Assembly: GCF_029029505.1 (NCBI RefSeq)
Contig: NZ_JAKJSD010000002.1
Location: 248,001-312,000, forward strand
Source: Ancylomarina sp. DW003
GTDB taxonomy: Bacteria > Bacteroidota > Bacteroidia > Bacteroidales > Marinifilaceae
DNA length: 64,000 nucleotides
Direction: 5' to 3'
Part shown: piece by piece, positions 26,545 through 35,366 of the stretch
Numbering within the stretch: position 1 is the first letter of the stretch
How the letters are laid out: every line of letters starts with the position of its first letter
Made by a program: the position numbers and the translations under genes
The notes under the pieces: generated by a model
Seen by the model: the letters and a program-made list of their open reading frames with translations, nothing else
What the model was told of the DNA's origin: nothing
The model's database searches: none

Positions 26545-28731
26545 TTAATTGAAGAATGATGTTTCGGACATACTTTGAGTTTGCATATTTCCACTTGAAA
26601 CTTTGTATAATGTTATTTCACCCGTTGAGTATTGATAACCATTATCATTAAGTTGTAATAAATCAGAACTATTTTTTGATTGATAAAAGCTCTCATTAGT
26701 GTCAAATCCACCTTTAATTTTTCCATTAGCAAGAACTTTTGTTGGATTCCAGTCCTTACCACTGAATACTTTCATGTAATAAGTCCCATTAGGGAGATTA
26801 GTCATTTTAAAAGTAGTACCAGCTTGAATGTATTCATTTCTAATTGTCTTTCCAGAATAATAATTTACAAGACACACTATCGCATCTGTCTGATAACCAT
26901 TCTTAAAAGTCATCCAATTGTGATGTTTTTTATTGTATACACCAGCACCAAAAAAGGCATTGTAAGGAGATGATCCATTTTTTAATTTATTTCCTTTGTA
27001 TTTGCTTATTGCTGGTGCTACATATACTGGCTCAGTATTTTTTTTGTCAAAAGAATAACTAGGTTTAGCTGAGTGATTATTTGAGCTTGTTCTATAATCT
27101 GAGTATGATTTTGAATTATCATTGCTCAACAATGCAATTATGATAGCAACAACAACAATAATAACAAATAAAATTGCTCCTGAATTTCCACTAGAACTAT
27201 TTGAATTACTATTGGAAGCTGAAGCTTTATTAGTAGATGATGTTGCACTATAAGAACGAGAAGCATTAGTAATCGAATCCAATTGAGACTTAATACCTTT
27301 TATGGTTCTTTTATTTGTATCAAATCTATTTCTAACTTCGCTAACCATATCAAAGCATTCCATCTTTTCGATTACTGATACTGCTGAAGATATAGTTGTA
27401 GGCAAAGTAATTAGTTTAGTCCTGTCATGCTGTAATTGTGATTGCCCTCTGTTTACAACCTCTATTATCATACCTAAAGCATTACTTACAACAGCACTAC
27501 TTATTTGTAAGTAAAGATCATCATAGCCACCAAGTTCATTTTTAACATTATTTAATTTTGGTTTACACGAAACAATTAAATTCCTTGAATTATCAATTGA
27601 GTCTGATAAATTTTGAAAGCGTTGTAATTTATTTGTGACGAATGCCAAATCCTCTGCAATAGCCTCTTGTCTCTGCCTGTTTGGCTTGTCATCAACCCAT
27701 TCCTGCATAACTTCTGTGTTTTCTTTAATTCTGCTTTTAGTTTGACCAGTAGTACCAATAGCCTTTGCATACTTAGCAACTTTTAAAGCAGCTTCTCCTG
27801 GGTCATATTCTCCGCCTTCGTCTCGTAAGGTATTAAAGAAATCAATAGAACATTGTAAGATTTCATTTGCAAGTTTGTTTGCCAACATTTGATACTGAAC
27901 ATTTGAAGAACCCATCAGTTTTTTCAGCAATGTTATATCGCTTTTTGTTTTTTTATAAAGTTCTTCCCCATATTCCTCTGCATCTCTTGGATTGTTTTTT
28001 CTTTTTTGAGTTGTTTTTTCAATTTTATTTTCAATCGTAGAGATTGGAACCTCGGTAAATTTTGCAGCAATATACTTTTGAATGCTTGAAGGATAAGAAC
28101 TAAAAAAAGAAATCAAGTCATTTGCAGAAATACCGCTTCTCTTATTCAAATATGGCTTTAATAGTTCAATTACTTCATCAACAAACTTTTTACTTATTTC
28201 ATTTGGGTCATTTGAAATACCATTTCCTGTTACAAGTTTTGAAAAATCTTTTAGGCTTTCAGAATGAATTAAATTACCCTTTAAAGAAATCCCTGCTTGA
28301 AGTTTTTGTAAATCAATCTGCTCAGCGATTGTTGATAAGGCAATATAAAGAGTAGAAAGATTCAGATAGGAAGAATAATTTTTGGCTGTGATTTCTTCCC
28401 TTAGCGTTTTATTCCATATCTCAATTGCTTTTTCTGTATCATTTTCTTTCAGATTATTAAAAGCAATTTCATCAAATTGAGTGTTTTTTACGAACCAAAA
28501 CAAAGAGTAAATCAGCTTTTTGTGAGCTTGTTCTATTTTATTAGATGCTTCTTGAATATCTTCTGCACCTCGTGATATCTGACCTATGATATTAAAATCA
28601 TAATCAAGAGAAACTGTTTTCCCCACCCTTTCAAATGCCTTAATTTTAGCTAATTGCTTTTGTAGTTCTCTCTCTGTAGCATTGCCAGTCAGTCCAAGTA
28701 CTCTAAATGGATTTTGTGTAATTATATTCAT
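26545..28731 (-). CDS. Single-span membrane protein with degenerate J-like N-terminus
   Basis: The 728-residue protein opens with NPFRVLGLTGNATERELQKQLAKI, which resembles helix I-II of J-domains. The HPD loop is absent and helix III-like sequence follows only loosely (EASNKIEQAHKKLIYSLFWF). A long helical cytoplasmic region (about 80-490) and a Ser/Asn-rich linker lead to one membrane span (about 519-536). An external domain of about 190 residues follows, with short beta strands (AIVCLVNYYSGKTI, TTFKMTNLPNGTYYMKVFSG) like a small Ig-type or carboxypeptidase-regulatory fold. It is the first gene of the cassette and probably recruits the Hsp70 to the membrane. Function is inferred from context only. 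Confidence 0.65.
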   Translation of the reverse strand: MNIITQNPFRVLGLTGNATERELQKQLAKIKAFERVGKTVSLDYDFNIIGQISRGAEDIQEASNKIEQAHKKLIYSLFWFVKNTQFDEIAFNNLKENDTEKAIEIWNKTLREEITAKNYSSYLNLSTLYIALSTIAEQIDLQKLQAGISLKGNLIHSESLKDFSKLVTGNGISNDPNEISKKFVDEVIELLKPYLNKRSGISANDLISFFSSYPSSIQKYIAAKFTEVPISTIENKIEKTTQKRKNNPRDAEEYGEELYKKTKSDITLLKKLMGSSNVQYQMLANKLANEILQCSIDFFNTLRDEGGEYDPGEAALKVAKYAKAIGTTGQTKSRIKENTEVMQEWVDDKPNRQRQEAIAEDLAFVTNKLQRFQNLSDSIDNSRNLIVSCKPKLNNVKNELGGYDDLYLQISSAVVSNALGMIIEVVNRGQSQLQHDRTKLITLPTTISSAVSVIEKMECFDMVSEVRNRFDTNKRTIKGIKSQLDSITNASRSYSATSSTNKASASNSNSNSSSGNSGAILFVIIVVVAIIIALLSNDNSKSYSDYRTSSNNHSAKPSYSFDKKNTEPVYVAPAISKYKGNKLKNGSSPYNAFFGAGVYNKKHHNWMTFKNGYQTDAIVCLVNYYSGKTIRNEYIQAGTTFKMTNLPNGTYYMKVFSGKDWNPTKVLANGKIKGGFDTNESFYQSKNSSDLLQLNDNGYQYSTGEITLYKVSSGNMQTQSMSETSFFN

Positions 28732-28758
28732 ACTATGCTGTCTTTGTGCGCGGGCAAG

Positions 28759-28823
28759 ATTTCAACTCTTTTGCAATTTTGGGTTTGTACGTTAGCCTGT
28801 GCGAATTGCAAATGTGTTGAAAT
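28759..28823. repeat. 20-bp inverted repeat upstream of chaperone cassette
   Basis: Arms 28759-28778 and 28804-28823 match in 18 of 20 positions when one is reverse-complemented. They are separated by 25 nt, and GTGCGC words flank both arms. It lies 28-92 nt upstream of the J-like gene's start codon. It may be a regulatory site, a leader hairpin or the end of a mobile unit. The stretch 28824-29147 that follows shows no gene or structure I recognise. Confidence 0.6.
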
Positions 28824-29147
28824 GTGCGCTGGCATTTTATTTATAATCTTTTTCATTAATTATCAGTTTTCATTTGAGACCTGATCTTTTCTCAGCATTA
28901 ACCAAAATTTATTAATATGTGTACTACAAGTGCATCTATTCAAAATATCTTGTAATTAAAGATGCATACCACACCCTATAGGTCAGTATTGTGTACCTTT
29001 CTTGTCGTGATACTTTCCTGTTTTATAAACATTTCGAATAAAAGTGATCAAATTTATGAAAAGCAACAGAATCAACAAATTTTACATTCGTTTTCTTTTA
29101 TAATTAAATACAAGTTGCAGAATACATCCTTTTTATGAGTGGTCAGT

Positions 29148-29262
29148 GCTCCCCACAACTGGTAGCACTCAGGACATGGTATCGGGAGTAGTAAGGACCA
29201 ACAAGCGGGAGTACTAAGGACATGGTGTCGGGAGTAGTAAGGGCCGATAATCGGGAGCAAGG
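29148..29262. repeat. Degenerate 23-bp tandem repeat array 1
   Basis: The units share the core CGGGAGTAGTAAGG. Clear units start near 29181, 29204, 29227 and 29250, giving a period of 23 bp, with a decayed unit to the left. Alternate units are closest, so a 46-bp supra-unit (29171 and 29217) also shows. A 23-bp period cannot encode a regular peptide repeat, so this is non-coding. Confidence 0.7.
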
Positions 29263-29350
29263 CATTAGTTATATGAAAAGCCACAAAACCACAAACTTGA
29301 TTTAAACTAAAATTTATAGTTCAACAGCACCTGCTTACAAAAACGATTCT

Positions 29351-29446
29351 TACTCCCGACCCCAGTAGTCGTGGTACTACGACCGCAACGGTCGTGACAC
29401 TACAATCACAACAATCGTGACATTACGACTATAACAGTCGTAGGAT
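29351..29446. repeat. Degenerate 23-bp tandem repeat array 2
   Basis: Units at 29367-29389, 29390-29412 and 29413-29435, plus a partial one to 29446, share TCGTGRYAYTACRAY-type sequence. Most units contain an internal dyad (GTCGT...ACGAC). The left end (TACTCCCGAC) is the complement of the array 1 core, so the two arrays look related and partly inverted. No coding function is visible in the surrounding sequence to 29541. Confidence 0.7.
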
Positions 29447-29541
29447 ATAAGCAATAAAAAAATATAGGGAATAAATAAGCCGGCTCGCAAAAGTCGGCCT
29501 ATAAGCTATTCTAAATCTATAGAGCTTGTATTTAGCTTACC

Positions 29542-29695
29542 AGAGTCAAAATTGATGATAAGTTAATCTTTTCGATACAAGCATATAGAAAACAATACGC
29601 CATTGTCAGCCAAGCAAAGGGCCATTCATTTAATTCCTGAAATCGGAGGCTTTTACAACAACCATCAGGTTTGCAAATTGGAAGAAACAGTCGCA
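29542..29695 (+). pseudogene. Decayed 3' fragment of a DUF1961 gene (copy C)
   Basis: The stretch reads VKIDDKLIF in one frame and, after a frameshift, KQRAIHLIPEIGGFYNNHQVCKLEE in another. This matches the intact protein's RIDNKLVF and GQTAIRLMVPARGFYDNYQIYELKD. No 5' part is present. The similarity continues past the stop into the 3' untranslated region, including the terminator hairpin. It marks the right boundary of the chaperone cassette. Confidence 0.8.
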
Positions 29696-29715
29696 AATCC
29701 CACTTGTAATAAAGC

Positions 29716-29756
29716 AACGTATGAGTCCCAAACTCACTATTTGGGACTCATACGTT
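29716..29756 (+). terminator. Duplicated DUF1961-type terminator hairpin
   Basis: A perfect 17-bp hairpin (29716-29732 with 29740-29756) is followed by TCTTTG. It is homologous to the hairpin at 20409-20447. The stem differs in several base pairs, but both sides have changed together. It may still stop transcripts coming from the cassette side toward the outer-membrane gene. Confidence 0.75.
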
Positions 29757-29842
29757 CTTTGTTTACTGGTGAACCGGAAAAGATTTCCATTTCTTCGTAC
29801 CCTCATGTTTTACGGATCTAATACAGCTCAAATCTCTGATAA

Positions 29843-32194
29843 ATGAAATGTCTTTTGCGCCTTCTCTCTCTGCTTTTAATTATCATCAGCCTTTCTCAGC
29901 TGAATACCTTTGCTCAACATGCTGAAGTTAAAGGTACCGTTTGGGAACAAAAAAGTGACAAGGCTTTGGCCTTTGCACAGCTTGCTTTATTCCCCTTGGA
30001 ATCGAATATCCCTATTGAGGGAACTCTAAGCGATTCACTGGGCCAATTTAGTTTAAAGGTCAATATGGGTTCCACCTATCGAATTCAGGTGCAATTTTTG
30101 GGGTACGAAAACTACACGACTACTATTCAGGTGGCTAGTAGCCTTATCGATTTGGGTAAGATAGAACTCCTTTCGTCTGCCCAAAATTTACACGAAATTG
30201 TAGTAACTGCCGAAAAAAAGGCCATAGGCAACGAAAATGGTAACTGGGTGTTGTATCCCGATAAGCTGGCTGAAGGGGGAACCATTTCGACAGTGGATTT
30301 GTTGAGCGACCTACCCTCCGTATCGATGGATATGGATGATAAGGCTACCATTCGCGGACGGGAGGCCACCATCTTAATTGATGGCGTAAAAGCAGATGAT
30401 ATTAGCGAGTTGGATCAAATCACGCCCTCGAGTATCGCTAAAATTGAAGTGATTCAAAACCCCTCAGCCAAATACGACGCCGAAGGTAGTGTGATCAATA
30501 TCACTCTGAAAGCTCCCGTTCAGTCCAAATCATTCAGCAAACTTAAACTTGGAGCCGATCATATGGGCAATCATCAGGAAAATCTTTATGCCAGTAAGAA
30601 ATATAAAAATTGGGGAGGTTTTGTTCAGGCAAGTCATAAGGCGAATGATTTTGAATCGAGTAATCTATTGAAGCGCGACAATAAAATAGAAGGACAAGCC
30701 CCTCTAATTTTGCAGGATAAGAATCAAAGTCAGGAAACAAAACAGAAACAGATCCGATTGGGCTTGAACCACCGCTTTTCGCCCAAACATTTGACTAAGC
30801 TGATGGGGCAATGGCAAAAAATTCAAAATATCCCTTTGGTCAATACACGCAAAGAGAAACGAGATAAGGCAAATGAACTAACACAGTATACTCAGCAGAA
30901 TCAAGCATCAGAAAAGAATAAAACAATCGGGATAATGCGGGCACAGTATGTGGGTAAATGGGAGAATCAAAACCTAAAATTCCAATTTAATTACCGTCAA
31001 ATTAATCAGGAAAATGATCGTTTGCTCAAAAGCTTAAATTATTCTCCCCAAGGAGACCCCATCAATACCTACCCATACCAAAAACAGGACGATATCGCCT
31101 TAAGTCAGGAGAAAATTCAAAGCTCTGCCGATTATGAACGACAGGCAAATCAAACAACCAAGTTTGAATTGGGTGCTGATGCCAGTCTTGATAGATACAA
31201 TCAGAATTCCGCCCAAGAGGTATACAAACATGCTGAGAACAAATGGCTGCCGGTACCGGCTAAAACTTTTCTTTACAAGTTCAAAAAACAAAGTGCAGCC
31301 GTTTATGGTGTAATCAACTACCAACACAACAAATGGTTTGTTTCAGCGGGAACCCGACTGCGATATATTGCACACCATACCCAAAATTCAAAAGACAATA
31401 TAATTGTTGAGAATAAGAACGCTTACCTCAGCCTTTTGCCCACCATAAAAGCGGGGCGTAATTGGGAAAAAAGCGATCTCTCATTTTCCTACAAAAAAAG
31501 TCAAAAGCTACCTGCAGCACATCAACTTAACTCTTATCGAAACGATGCCAATCCTTTAAACATTCAGTACGGTAATCCCGATTTAAAACCTGAAAAGGAA
31601 CATTCTGTTTCTTTGGAATATTCCCTGCACAGCGCAAAGTACCAAATGGGACTGGCTCTTTACCAATCTTATATCGAAGATGTGGTAATGGCGGAATATA
31701 GCAGCCAGGGCGATACCCTGTTTCGGACTTTCGGTAACCTGGGCAAACAGAAACTTAGGGGTTTGGAATACACCTTTAGCTATAAGGCAACAAAGTGGTG
31801 CCGCTTTAATGGTAGTGGAACGATCTATCATCAGCGTTTTTCGGGCAAGGCACTTTCTTTAGTTCAAAAGCAAATATGGACTTATAACTACAAACTTAGC
31901 AGCCTGTTTCAATTGCAGAAACATACCCGACTACAGGTGAATTATTCATGGCAATCGAAAACCATCAATAAAAATGGTCTGCAGGGCAAACTTTATAATT
32001 TAGATCTGGCTATCAACCGACATTTCTTCAAGAAAAAACTACAGATATCACTTAAAGCTGCTAATCTGCTCGACAGCAAAAGCCAATATTACAGGATAGA
32101 GAACATGCAGTTCTCTTCACATAGCACAAGGTATCAAAATACACGTCGAATCATGCTGGGGATGGTTTACAAGTGGACTTCATCAAAAAGCTAA
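29843..32194 (+). CDS. Outer-membrane beta-barrel protein, TonB-dependent-receptor-like
   Basis: The 783-residue protein has a signal peptide (to about 24, TFAQ) and a carboxypeptidase-regulatory-like domain (about 28-110, VKGTVWEQKSDKALAFAQ). A plug domain follows (about 115-225: LHEIVVTAEKK, DLLSDLPSVSMDMDDKATIRG, ILIDGV, IEVIQNPSAKYDAEGSVINITLK). The rest is barrel, with NPLNIQYGNPDLKPEKEHSVSLEYS near the end. This is the outer membrane beta-barrel family 3 type rather than a canonical SusC. The ligand is unknown. It is convergent with the propeller regulator (29-nt gap) and lies just right of the cassette boundary. It may belong to the glycan locus, but nothing in its sequence proves that. 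Confidence 0.8.
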   Translation: MKCLLRLLSLLLIIISLSQLNTFAQHAEVKGTVWEQKSDKALAFAQLALFPLESNIPIEGTLSDSLGQFSLKVNMGSTYRIQVQFLGYENYTTTIQVASSLIDLGKIELLSSAQNLHEIVVTAEKKAIGNENGNWVLYPDKLAEGGTISTVDLLSDLPSVSMDMDDKATIRGREATILIDGVKADDISELDQITPSSIAKIEVIQNPSAKYDAEGSVINITLKAPVQSKSFSKLKLGADHMGNHQENLYASKKYKNWGGFVQASHKANDFESSNLLKRDNKIEGQAPLILQDKNQSQETKQKQIRLGLNHRFSPKHLTKLMGQWQKIQNIPLVNTRKEKRDKANELTQYTQQNQASEKNKTIGIMRAQYVGKWENQNLKFQFNYRQINQENDRLLKSLNYSPQGDPINTYPYQKQDDIALSQEKIQSSADYERQANQTTKFELGADASLDRYNQNSAQEVYKHAENKWLPVPAKTFLYKFKKQSAAVYGVINYQHNKWFVSAGTRLRYIAHHTQNSKDNIIVENKNAYLSLLPTIKAGRNWEKSDLSFSYKKSQKLPAAHQLNSYRNDANPLNIQYGNPDLKPEKEHSVSLEYSLHSAKYQMGLALYQSYIEDVVMAEYSSQGDTLFRTFGNLGKQKLRGLEYTFSYKATKWCRFNGSGTIYHQRFSGKALSLVQKQIWTYNYKLSSLFQLQKHTRLQVNYSWQSKTINKNGLQGKLYNLDLAINRHFFKKKLQISLKAANLLDSKSQYYRIENMQFSSHSTRYQNTRRIMLGMVYKWTSSKS

Positions 32195-32223
32195 AAAAAT
32201 AACTTGCTGATATTTTTTTTGAT

Positions 32224-35142
32224 TTAAGCCTCCGGGTGTATTTGTTCCAGATACTCACTAGGTGTCAGATCTGTAAACTTTTTAAAGGTTCTGTAAAATG
32301 AGGTTTTGGAATTGAAACCACAGTCCTCGGCTATCGCAATCAGAGTGAAATCTCTGTTTTGTTGATCCTTCAATCTTTCCTTAACCTCCTCAACTCTGTA
32401 ACGGTTTACAAAATCGTTGAAGTTTGTTTCCAGGCCTTCGCGAAGGGTATTGGACAAATGTATTTCTGTCCAGCCAATCTGATTAGCTAATTGCCCTTTC
32501 GTTAGCCGCTTATCTCTGTAAAGATGACTCTCCGCCATAAATTCGTTCAGATCTTTTATGGCCGATTCCCACTCTTCTTCTTTTTTATCAGAAGACTTTA
32601 TTGATGGCGTTTTCTTACTTCCCTTCTTGCTTTTCTGATGCTTTTTAGTCTTTTCTTCATTACGCACTTTTCTTTTAAACCAACTAAACCATATAAGCAG
32701 CGTCAAAGCCAATGCAATTAACAGCCCATATAAGAACTCGCTTTCCTGGCTCCAATCCCGATTTACAAGAATGTGCAATTGTGTGGGCTTGGCGTTCCAC
32801 TTCATATGATTATTCGAAACCTTAACCTCAAGCACATGATTCCCCACAGTTAAGTCAGGTAATTTTATTTGGTGATGAGAGAAGGCTAACAGTTTCCAGG
32901 TGGAGTCTTGTGGCAATATTCGATAGGCATACGTGTTTTTATAAGCTTCTACATAAGAGTCCGAAGCCAGTTCAAACGTCAGGTTTTGTTCCGTATTTTT
33001 GATTATTATCTTTTGCTTATCAAGCCCCGAATCTTGTGGCTCACGACTAAGCTTTACAATCCCTGCGGAAGATGAAATCTTAGTAAACTTCAAATTGGGT
33101 ATATAAGTATTCATATTAAAACCCTGAGGGTAAAAAGCATTCAAGCCATTATTCCCTCCAAAGAATAATTGCCCGTCAGCCTGTTTACAGGCTACTTTAT
33201 ATTCAAATATATTGCCTTGCAATCCGTCTTCCTTATAGAAATTAGCGACTTGCTGTTTTTCTACATCAAAACAAGATAAACCCTTATTGGTTCCCAGCCA
33301 CAAGCGGCCTAAGCTATCTTCCTGAATACTCAGAATAACTTTACCCGAAAGGCCCTCTTCTATACCTAAAACCTCAAATGACTCCTTAGCTTTATTGTAC
33401 TTATTTAAGCCATTTCCGGTTCCTATCCATAAGTTCTTTTTAGAATCCTCGAAAATCGCATACACCCGATTATTACTTAAGCTTCCTGATTTAGCAGAGT
33501 GCTTGTAACTTATAAATTTATTTTGTCCGGATGGCAACTTGCATAAACCCTTCATATGCGTGCCGACCCAAATATCGCCATCTGAAGTTTGTTGCATTAC
33601 TTTTAAATTGGTACTGGTCAGTCCACTAATAGTGTCTTTTTTATAAAGTTGAGTTTCTCCTGTATTGGGATTCCATTTCCAAAGTCCTTTATCAATTTCA
33701 GCAAACCAATAAATGCCTTCACCATCCTCCATAATCTCGAATACGCCCTTCTTAAAGTTTATTTTTCCCTGCGCATCGAAGTTTTCAAAACGATCTTTCG
33801 CTTGATTATAGAGCAAGATTCCCCCATCGGTTCCAAAAAACAGCTCCCCCCCCTTATCAACATACGAAGTTCGAATTGCATTGTACTTCTTCCATCGTTT
33901 GGTTCCGCTTCTCATTCGATAGGATCGAAAGGTTTGAGTTTTGGGATCAAAACTATTTATACCGTCCTTTAGGCTACCGATCCAGACCTTCCCCGAAGGT
34001 TGAGAGACAAGGGTTCTTAGGGTATTATCGACCAAAGAATTCGGATTATCGGGGATATTCTGATAAAGATTGAAATGTAAATGATGAGAATAGAAATAAT
34101 TGACTCCCTGCATACTTCCAACCCAAAAATTGCCCGATCGGTCAGCTAATAAAGACAAAATTGTATTGCTGGAAATGCTTTCGGGATGCAAGGGGTGATT
34201 TTGGTGATGATAAAATTCACCACTTGCTCTATCAAATCGATCGAGACCTTTTTTTCCACCAACCCATATGTTTCCGTCCAAATCTTCGGCTATTGTTTTC
34301 ACACTATTATCTAATATGGAACGGGGCTTTTTATCAGAATGACGATAAACGGAAAAACGTTCTTCTTTAGGCTTGTAACGACTCAAACCGTTTGCTGTTG
34401 CCAACCACATGCTTCCTCTACTATCCTTATAAACAGAGACAATATAATTGGAACTGATTGAACTCGTGTTTTGCCCCTTTGATCGCTTAAAAACACGTTT
34501 CTTTTTAAGGGATATGTCCAAAATGGTAAGACCATTACCTGCTGTTGCGATCCATAAATTTTGATCACCATCAAAACAGAGATCATTAATCACACGCTCT
34601 CCCTTAGAGTAACTCATCGATTTCCTGCTATAGGGAAAATGCTTGTACTGATTAAACTTTTTTGTTTGCCGATTGTAAAGATACAAGCCGTTACGTGTCC
34701 CTGCCCAAATCTCGTTCTGACCGGATGTAACAATAGAGTTTACATATTGAGATTGAGAAGCTTTGGTTTCGTATGGCAAAGTATGATGCGTCATCTTTCC
34801 CGAAAAGGCTTCCATTTGAATGATGCCATTGAGCGTAGCCAGCCAAATATAACCCGATAAATCTTCACAAATGGAATGGATTCTTTGATGCGCAATATTT
34901 TTATAGCTATCAGATGGTAAGGCGAAAGAACGCATATTATAACCATCGTATCGGTTAATACCTTCTTTGGTTCCCATCCAAATAAAACCATTCGAATCCT
35001 GAAACAGAGCATATACCACATTAGAATTCAAGCCATCGGCAGTATTCAGCTTCTGGAATCGCAGTGTTTCATTATTGGGAAAACCAGATCCTAAGAAGGC
35101 AAAATATAATAAAGCAAGACTAATATATTTAATGATCTTCAT
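32224..35142 (-). CDS. Propeller sensor fused directly to AraC-type DNA-binding domain
   Basis: This 972-residue membrane regulator has a signal peptide and about a dozen periplasmic propeller blades (repeated LWIGT.NGL and F.D..G..W.G motifs, about 25-680). It then has a Y_Y_Y-type domain (about 690-790), one membrane span (FLYGLLIALALTLLIWFSWF), a Lys-rich linker and a C-terminal AraC-type HTH (IAIAEDCGFNSKTSFYRTFKKFTDLTPSEYL). Unlike the hybrid sensor at 44.7 kb it has no histidine kinase or receiver, so signal must pass straight from the periplasm to the DNA-binding part. It follows the SusC-SusD-GH88 genes on the same strand, behind a terminator. Its targets are not evident. Confidence 0.88.
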   Translation of the reverse strand: MKIIKYISLALLYFAFLGSGFPNNETLRFQKLNTADGLNSNVVYALFQDSNGFIWMGTKEGINRYDGYNMRSFALPSDSYKNIAHQRIHSICEDLSGYIWLATLNGIIQMEAFSGKMTHHTLPYETKASQSQYVNSIVTSGQNEIWAGTRNGLYLYNRQTKKFNQYKHFPYSRKSMSYSKGERVINDLCFDGDQNLWIATAGNGLTILDISLKKKRVFKRSKGQNTSSISSNYIVSVYKDSRGSMWLATANGLSRYKPKEERFSVYRHSDKKPRSILDNSVKTIAEDLDGNIWVGGKKGLDRFDRASGEFYHHQNHPLHPESISSNTILSLLADRSGNFWVGSMQGVNYFYSHHLHFNLYQNIPDNPNSLVDNTLRTLVSQPSGKVWIGSLKDGINSFDPKTQTFRSYRMRSGTKRWKKYNAIRTSYVDKGGELFFGTDGGILLYNQAKDRFENFDAQGKINFKKGVFEIMEDGEGIYWFAEIDKGLWKWNPNTGETQLYKKDTISGLTSTNLKVMQQTSDGDIWVGTHMKGLCKLPSGQNKFISYKHSAKSGSLSNNRVYAIFEDSKKNLWIGTGNGLNKYNKAKESFEVLGIEEGLSGKVILSIQEDSLGRLWLGTNKGLSCFDVEKQQVANFYKEDGLQGNIFEYKVACKQADGQLFFGGNNGLNAFYPQGFNMNTYIPNLKFTKISSSAGIVKLSREPQDSGLDKQKIIIKNTEQNLTFELASDSYVEAYKNTYAYRILPQDSTWKLLAFSHHQIKLPDLTVGNHVLEVKVSNNHMKWNAKPTQLHILVNRDWSQESEFLYGLLIALALTLLIWFSWFKRKVRNEEKTKKHQKSKKGSKKTPSIKSSDKKEEEWESAIKDLNEFMAESHLYRDKRLTKGQLANQIGWTEIHLSNTLREGLETNFNDFVNRYRVEEVKERLKDQQNRDFTLIAIAEDCGFNSKTSFYRTFKKFTDLTPSEYLEQIHPEA

Positions 35143-35283
35143 TTTAATATCTCAAAAGGTTTTTGCATCATAAAAGCTTAGCTTGAAAACTCAAACATAA
35201 AAACTCTTTAAAAGTAACATTTCCTTTTCGATGGAAAAGCAGTAAAATCAATTAATAGGTTAATCCTATTCTTATTCTAAAGC

Positions 35284-35320
35284 AAAAAAACTCCCTAAAG
35301 TTTTCTAAACCTTAAGGAGC
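35284..35320 (-). terminator. Terminator of the SusC-SusD-GH88 operon
   Basis: On the minus strand an imperfect stem (CTCCTTAAG...CTTTAGGGAG) is followed by seven T residues. It lies about 50 nt past the GH88 stop codon and ahead of the regulator gene. This is a classical factor-independent terminator. Confidence 0.75.
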
Positions 35321-35366
35321 TCTATTATTTTACTGAAATAGTCTACCCCAAAGGCAGGTTTTATTT

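Noticed and set aside
28759-28823. Integron attC site
   Set aside because: GTTAGCC and TTTCAAC words are present, but they do not form the R'/R'' consensus pair and no integrase is seen.
29148-29446. CRISPR-like array
   Set aside because: The 23-bp units run head to tail with no unique spacers, they are degenerate, and no cas gene is nearby.
20383-29765. Complete mobile element with integrase or transposase
   Set aside because: All open frames inside are chaperone-type genes; no recombinase, transposase or tRNA attachment site is present. Only the repeat pattern points to integration.
29603-29821. Small protein gene of 72 codons
   Set aside because: Its N-terminal half is the frameshifted remnant of the DUF1961 C-terminus and the rest reads through the terminator hairpin, so it is not a real gene.
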